Part shown: in pieces, positions 61,343 to 64,000 of the stretch
Layout: every line of letters starts with the position of its first letter
Numbering within the stretch: position 1 is the first letter of the stretch
Source of the DNA: Candidatus Electrothrix scaldis
Lineage (GTDB): Bacteria > Desulfobacterota > Desulfobulbia > Desulfobulbales > Desulfobulbaceae
Assembly (NCBI GenBank): GCA_033584155.1
Contig: CP138355.1
Coordinates: forward strand, 248,001 to 312,000
Length of the DNA stretch: 64,000 nucleotides
Direction: 5' to 3'
The notes under the pieces: model-generated
The model's database searches: none
Seen by the model: the letters and a program-made list of their open reading frames with translations, nothing else
Told to the model about the DNA's origin: nothing
Position numbers and translations under genes: made by a program

Positions 61343-62173
61343 TCACTTCAGTAACCCGGAAAAATCTTCTTGGGCAGCGAAACTATGCTCTTCCGCCGGG
61401 AAGACTCCCTCCTGAAGCTCCCTAATATAGGCCTGCACGCCCTGTTTAATATCCGGGGCAAGATTGCAATACTGCTTAACAAACCTAGGGGTGAATTTCT
61501 CAAAAAGACTTAACATATCATTAACAACCAGCACTTGACCGTCACAATCAGGGCCCGCACCAATACCGATGATGGGCACTGTAACTTCCTGGGTAATAAT
61601 TTTTGCCAAGGGAGCCGGGACAGCCTCCAGGACGATAGAAAAAGCCCCGGCAGCTTCCAAGGCCTTGGCATCAGCAAGGAGCTGACGGGCTGTCTCCATA
61701 TCCTTTCCCTGCACTTTAAAGCCACCTAGCTGACCGGCTGTCTGGGGTGTTAAGCCGAGATGCCCCATAACCGGTACACCTGCCCGCACCATACCTCGCA
61801 CAGCATCGCAAACTTCTTCGCCGCCTTCCAGTTTCACGCAATCGCAGCCTGCCTCTTTAAGGAAACGGGTTCCGTTGGCTATGGCCTGCTCCACAGAAAC
61901 CTGATAAGAACCAAAGGGCATATCAGCGATGACCAAGGCCCGTTCTGTCCCCCGCCTGACTGCCGCAGCATGATGGAGCATCTCCTCCATTGTCACCGGA
62001 ACCGTGGAGTCGTAACCCAGCACCACCATACCCAGAGAATCTCCCACGAGCAAAGAATCCACTCCAGCTTGATCCAAAAGCCGGGCCATAGAGGCATCAT
62101 AGGCGGTAAGCATGGATATGGCATGATCACTGCCCTTCATTTCCCGAAAATCTTTCACTGTTATCTTCTTCAT
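61343..62173 (-). CDS. panB: 3-methyl-2-oxobutanoate hydroxymethyltransferase
   Basis: The 276-residue TIM-barrel protein has MLTAYDASMARLLDQAGVD, LLVGDSLGMVVLGYDSTVPV, MGHLGLTPQ and GIGAGPDCDGQVLVVNDMLS, the PanB signatures including the metal Asp pair. It adds a formaldehyde-derived hydroxymethyl group to ketoisovalerate, the first pantothenate step. No panC or panD is adjacent. Confidence 0.96.
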   Translation of the reverse strand: MKKITVKDFREMKGSDHAISMLTAYDASMARLLDQAGVDSLLVGDSLGMVVLGYDSTVPVTMEEMLHHAAAVRRGTERALVIADMPFGSYQVSVEQAIANGTRFLKEAGCDCVKLEGGEEVCDAVRGMVRAGVPVMGHLGLTPQTAGQLGGFKVQGKDMETARQLLADAKALEAAGAFSIVLEAVPAPLAKIITQEVTVPIIGIGAGPDCDGQVLVVNDMLSLFEKFTPRFVKQYCNLAPDIKQGVQAYIRELQEGVFPAEEHSFAAQEDFSGLLK

Positions 62174-62256
62174 ACCACTTTATATCTCCAATCTACGGGG
62201 TTCTTGATTCCACGCCAACTCGCGTCCCTTCCCTCCAGGAAGAACACATTGAGTCA

Positions 62257-62664
62257 CTACATTTTTTTAAATTTATTCGATTTTTTGCCATCAATCTTAT
62301 CAGCTTGCTGGATCCCAGCAACCTGAACCAACTGCGCACCAATACTGATAAATCCTTTCACGATAGCAGCGAATATATTCATGACGAGCAAGCCTATAAT
62401 CCCGAAAAAAACATATTGCAGGGCAGGTGACAGGTTAAACTCAAACTTTGTCGCCTCAAAAAAACCTCGCAGATAAAATTCATGCTTATCCGCCTGCGCT
62501 GCCAACCATTTTACAAGGGCAACCCCCTCAGGATCTCTGATAATATCAACAGCCACTATCGCCAGCCCCAGCAGAGCAATTACTCCAGTAACAATCAAAG
62601 CCACTCCTGTCCAGAAGATGGCATTCCTCATCTTATCAGCTCCACTTTCTTCCTGTTCCCACAT
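62257..62664 (-). CDS. Hypothetical small membrane protein
   Basis: The 135-residue protein starts at ATG 62664 behind a perfect AGGAGG. It has two to three membrane segments (IFWTGVALIVTGVIALLGLAIVAV, about 15-38; YVFFGIIGLLVMNIFAAIV, about 83-101) separated by a charged loop (AAQADKHEFYLRGFFEATKF), and a lysine-rich tail (DGKKSNKFKKM). I do not recognise the family. It lies just after a broken Rossmann-fold fragment and before panB. Confidence 0.65.
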   Translation of the reverse strand: MWEQEESGADKMRNAIFWTGVALIVTGVIALLGLAIVAVDIIRDPEGVALVKWLAAQADKHEFYLRGFFEATKFEFNLSPALQYVFFGIIGLLVMNIFAAIVKGFISIGAQLVQVAGIQQADKIDGKKSNKFKKM

Positions 62665-62673
62665 ACGACCTCC

Positions 62674-62877
62674 TCATTCATATGAAAAAATAGACGAAAC
62701 GCAACGCTCACTTTCTTCCCAGATCAGGATATCACGCATTCTCATCCTCGCTCTCCTCCGACAAAGTCGGATACGGTACCAGCAGCCTTTCCATCGTGTA
62801 AAAGCCTGCCGCGATTGGAGCAACACTGAAGCAACTGCTTTTCCTGTTTTGCCAAACCCGATGATACCAACATCCAT
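62674..62877 (-). pseudogene. Truncated Rossmann-fold (dihydrodipicolinate reductase-like) gene
   Basis: A strong AGGAGG 7 bases before ATG 62877 opens MDVGIIGFGKTGKAVASVLLQ, the NAD-binding start of DapB-like or related oxidoreductases. After about 24 residues the protein turns into Arg-rich sequence without homology-like features and stops at 67 residues. The normal catalytic half is missing, so it looks like a gene remnant, although a short expressed peptide is possible. Confidence 0.5.
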
Positions 62878-63108
62878 GCTGATTGCCTCCTTTTTCTTTC
62901 ACTTACCCATTCCAGCCACCTGACATTTCCTTCTTCATTCTTCCTCCCCTCTCCGTCGAGGTGGCTCCACAAGTCACCCCGGCACTTTCTTGCAGAACAA
63001 TCGAACAGAGAGAGAGTAAACAGCAAAAAAAACTTTCAATCCTCTGAACAGTTGTGTATCCTCAAAGTACAAATTATTTAACTTTCCATCTTAAAAGGAG
63101 GATACACC

Positions 63109-63501
63109 TTGAAAAAGCTTGTAATTATCAGCTTCTTAATATCTGCAAATCTAGTCTTCACCAGTGAACTTTTCGCTAAATGCCAAGCTAATTTAATCAA
63201 CTATGCCGATACAGTTCACATCTTTAAAGAAACAATGTGCAGCGAGGCAATGGGCAATTGTTACGTGCAGTTGGCTAAACTTCAATCATCTGATCCGGGT
63301 AAATATTCTTATGCCTACTGTGATATTGGGCCAACCAAGAGAGTTACTAAAAAATATGACCATTGCCAAAGTAAGGATATGGTGCGTTGCTCAATAGAAT
63401 GGTCTGACGGAACCATTGATAGTTATGATGAATTTTGCCAAGGCTGTATTGGCGAAGGCATGCCTGCTACAAGGCCTTGTGATTGGTCTTGTCCTTTTTA
63501 G
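63109..63501 (+). CDS. Secreted cysteine-rich protein
   Basis: The 130-residue protein has a signal peptide (LVIISFLISANLVFTSELFA) and a mature part with ten cysteines, including SKDMVRCSIEWSDGTIDSYD and the C-terminal ATRPCDWSCPF. It would be exported and held together by disulfide bonds. The start is TTG 63109 with AGGAGG at ideal spacing, a rare but well-supported choice. The family is unknown. Confidence 0.65.
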   Translation: MKKLVIISFLISANLVFTSELFAKCQANLINYADTVHIFKETMCSEAMGNCYVQLAKLQSSDPGKYSYAYCDIGPTKRVTKKYDHCQSKDMVRCSIEWSDGTIDSYDEFCQGCIGEGMPATRPCDWSCPF

Positions 63502-64000
63502 ACAATTCCTGATCCGTGACGCCAATGCGATCAACTTGACTCAAGCATGCAATCAGGGCACACTGGTTCCGTTTAGTTCCATAGCAAAATAAATCAGCCG
63601 GTTATGTTTCATTCCGGCAAGACCGGAACCCAATGGGAGCAATGGGAGCAATGGGAGCAATGGGAGCATTCCCAAAAAACAGGTCAAACGACACTTGCGG
63701 CCTTTAGGAAAAAAACATGCTCTCTCGACATGTTCCATCGGCCAGCTTTAATTCTAAATTCTACAACGTGACGTGCAGAATGTCGGTGGGAATGCTCCCT
63801 GTGGATATTTTTTCAGAAATAGGTGTTACTCTCCCAGAGGAGGGGTATTATCCACCGCCAGCATGGGAGCATTCCCTAATTCTTAAAATCAAAACGATGT
63901 TAAAGGCGGATAAATTTCAGCCCGTTTTCTTTCTTTATATTTTTCAATAATACGATCATATGTGCCGTTATATTTAGCACATCTGAGTTTTAAGATATTA
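63502..64000. other. Gene-poor end of the window
   Basis: Apart from the 9-bp repeat and the GGGAGCATTCCC-type palindromes, no gene stands out. The open frame at 63717-63950 has no Shine-Dalgarno and an unusual composition shaped by the repeats. Confidence 0.5.
63632..63667. repeat. Tandem 9-bp repeat (four copies)
   Basis: AATGGGAGC occurs four times in a row at 63632-63667 and ends in ATTCCC. A palindromic GGGAGCATTCCC follows from 63662 and recurs at 63865-63876. The complementary form GGGAATGCTCCC is at 63788-63799. Confidence 0.75.

Noticed and set aside
63632-63667. Possible CRISPR array from regular repeats
   Set aside because: The repeats are directly tandem with no spacers and only 9 bases long.
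63717-63950. Open frame of 77 codons near the window end
   Set aside because: No Shine-Dalgarno, and much of it consists of the palindromic repeat region.

Overview
The window reads as a chromosomal segment of a Gram-negative, diderm bacterium, most likely a member of the Desulfobacterota (Desulfobulbales-like; a cable-bacterium relative is possible but unproven). The reasons are a diderm dcw cluster with a meso-diaminopimelate-type MurE, an archaeal-type phosphoglycerate mutase, a molybdopterin oxidoreductase, outer-membrane porins, and accessory content made of DUF4143 ATPases, Phd/PIN toxin-antitoxin genes, a group II intron and IS remnants. This placement is inference from gene content; no rRNA or tRNA gene was seen.

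Layout. 1-6 kb: the start of a Phd-type antitoxin at the edge, a DUF4143 ATPase with a palindromic promoter, a PHP phosphoesterase, ApgM, an NMN adenylyltransferase-like protein, and an overlapping pair made of an unknown 146-residue protein and an ImmA/IrrE-like protein without catalytic residues. 6-11.7 kb: a phosphate-uptake operon, pstA-pstS-pstB-arsC-porin, behind a three-half-site Pho-box-like promoter; pstC is absent. 11.7-14.5 kb: a TorD-domain/molybdopterin oxidoreductase fusion read through an in-frame TGA. 14.6-19.3 kb: a metallophosphatase, a META lipoprotein, a large membrane glycosyltransferase-like protein and a tyrosine-type phosphatase. 19.3-24.4 kb is a scrambled accessory zone. 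It holds an intact VapBC pair flanked by the two halves of another Phd/PIN pair, a duplicated tail of polA, a group II intron, a second DUF4143 ATPase with the same promoter palindrome, and a phosphatase fragment. 24.4-32.6 kb is housekeeping: polA, a thioredoxin-like protein, cysE, galE, a DUF493 gene, an unknown gene and ispH.

32.7-61 kb carries an outer-membrane protein and a radical SAM protein followed by the dcw (division and cell wall) cluster, transcribed on the minus strand in the order mraZ, rsmH, ftsL, ftsI, murE-murF fusion, mraY, (island), murD, (GH5 glycosidase), murG, murC, murB, ftsQ, ftsA, ftsZ. Three things are odd here. The FtsI protein lacks recognisable SxxK, SxN and KTG motifs. 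ftsW is missing from its usual murD-murG position, which a secreted GH5 glycosidase occupies. An island of about 7.4 kb sits between mraY and murD, with a small lipoprotein coupled to mraY, a MITE-like element, PhnA/YjdM, an acidic 18-residue-repeat protein, a ZIP transporter, a transglutaminase broken by a frameshift and an IS element, and an antiporter. 61-64 kb holds panB, a small membrane protein, a truncated Rossmann-fold fragment, a secreted cysteine-rich protein and short repeats.

Gene-free stretches over about 300 bases: 5939-6281 holds the Pho-box promoter; 22294-23009 is the structured 5' part of the group II intron; 30441-30853 shows nothing recognisable; 52062-52398 holds the MITE-like element and a homopolymer run; 60979-61342 holds the mraZ promoter and operator and the panB terminator; 63502-64000 holds short repeats only.
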